Positions 15,310 to 15,490 of a stretch of 15,490 nucleotides of DNA are shown piece after piece (position 1 is the first letter of the stretch; every line of letters starts with the position of its first letter). A program made the translations under genes and the position numbers. The stretch spans positions 1 through 15,490 of the forward strand of contig CAUHSG010000023.1 in NCBI GenBank assembly GCA_959608885.1, in the 5' to 3' direction. A model generated the notes under the pieces. The model saw nothing but the letters and a program-made list of their open reading frames with translations, did not search any database and was not told where the DNA came from. This DNA comes from an uncultured Coriobacteriia bacterium. GTDB lineage: Bacteria; Actinomycetota; Coriobacteriia; Coriobacteriales; QAMH01.

Positions 15310-15393
15310 ATGAGACAAGTGGACAGGTCATTTGTCTCATTACCGAATGGCACCTGCTGCTAATGAGACAAATGACCTGTCCACTTGTCTCAT
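15310..15393. repeat. REPIN-like double palindrome
   Basis: Two 33-bp arms (15310-15342 and 15361-15393) are perfect reverse complements around an 18-bp spacer. Each arm is itself a dyad: ATGAGACAA at one end and TTGTCTCAT at the other, around a 13-bp asymmetric core containing GGACAGGT. This is the layout of a REPIN, two REP palindromes in inverted orientation, usually mobilised in trans by a REP-associated tyrosine transposase. No such transposase is in the window. The element lies 13 bp upstream of the murJ start. Confidence 0.8.
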
Positions 15394-15451
15394 CACATTT
15401 CGAGTCCGTTAAATCACGGAGATTACGGGAACCTGTGTTGCGGGGCTGCCG

Positions 15452-15490
15452 TACAATGAATTTTAGATAAGGCACAATTCGCCAAGGGGG
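15452..15490 (+). promoter_or_regulatory. Possible promoter and RBS of the next rightward gene
   Basis: TACAAT at 15452-15457 resembles the -10 boxes seen at 2468 and 6264, but no -35 is clear. The window ends in AAGGGGG (15484-15490), a plausible ribosome-binding site for a rightward gene whose start would lie just outside. The 15394-15451 stretch before it shows nothing else that I can name. Confidence 0.3.

Noticed and set aside
15297..15353. N-terminal extension of MurJ from GTG 15353
   Set aside because: It would be translated from the repeat element itself, and the MurJ family begins at about ATG 15296/15287.

Overview
The window looks like chromosome from a high-GC, strictly anaerobic member of the Actinomycetota, most likely class Coriobacteriia. 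This is an inference from three things: an actinobacterial-type MurJ, an oxygen-sensitive [FeFe] hydrogenase, and GC-rich codon use throughout. I cannot name the species. No search was run; all family calls come from motifs read in the translations.

Layout. Positions 1-312 are the 3' end of a 23S rRNA, followed by a 5S rRNA (about 401-521) held in a long base-paired stalk. From 522 to 969 there is no gene. That stretch holds a large hairpin that starts where the 5S stalk ends, and about five degenerate copies of a ~60-bp unit with a ~184-bp higher-order period.

A rightward block follows: a NifU-like Fe-S carrier, pta (acetyl-phosphate formation), a family 2 glycosyltransferase, prfA (RF1), prmC (release-factor glutamine methyltransferase), a DUF308/HdeD-type membrane protein, and a DUF2064/TIGR04282-type transferase. 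prfA and prmC are a known functional pair separated by 3 bases. Two of these genes, at 2482 and 6277, appear to be leaderless: each has a TACAAT -10 box only 7-8 bases before an identical ATGGATACGA start.

A leftward block occupies the rest. From upstream to downstream it is murJ (lipid II flippase), a lipoprotein substrate-binding protein, a permease-ATPase fusion of the NitT/TauT ABC type, then a two-gene redox unit. That unit is a GltD-like flavoprotein with a NuoF-type Fe-S domain at its N-terminus, overlapping by 7 bp a 621-residue [FeFe] hydrogenase with all H-cluster motifs. A strong rho-independent terminator at 7170-7218 ends the leftward block where it converges with the rightward one.

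The most interesting items are the GltD-linked [FeFe] hydrogenase pair (an architecture of unresolved physiology) with an unusual ~48-residue insertion in its H domain, and an 84-bp REPIN-like double palindrome 13 bp upstream of murJ. Next come the repeat field behind the rRNA operon and the paired leaderless starts. I do not see a CRISPR array, tRNA, insertion sequence or phage gene.
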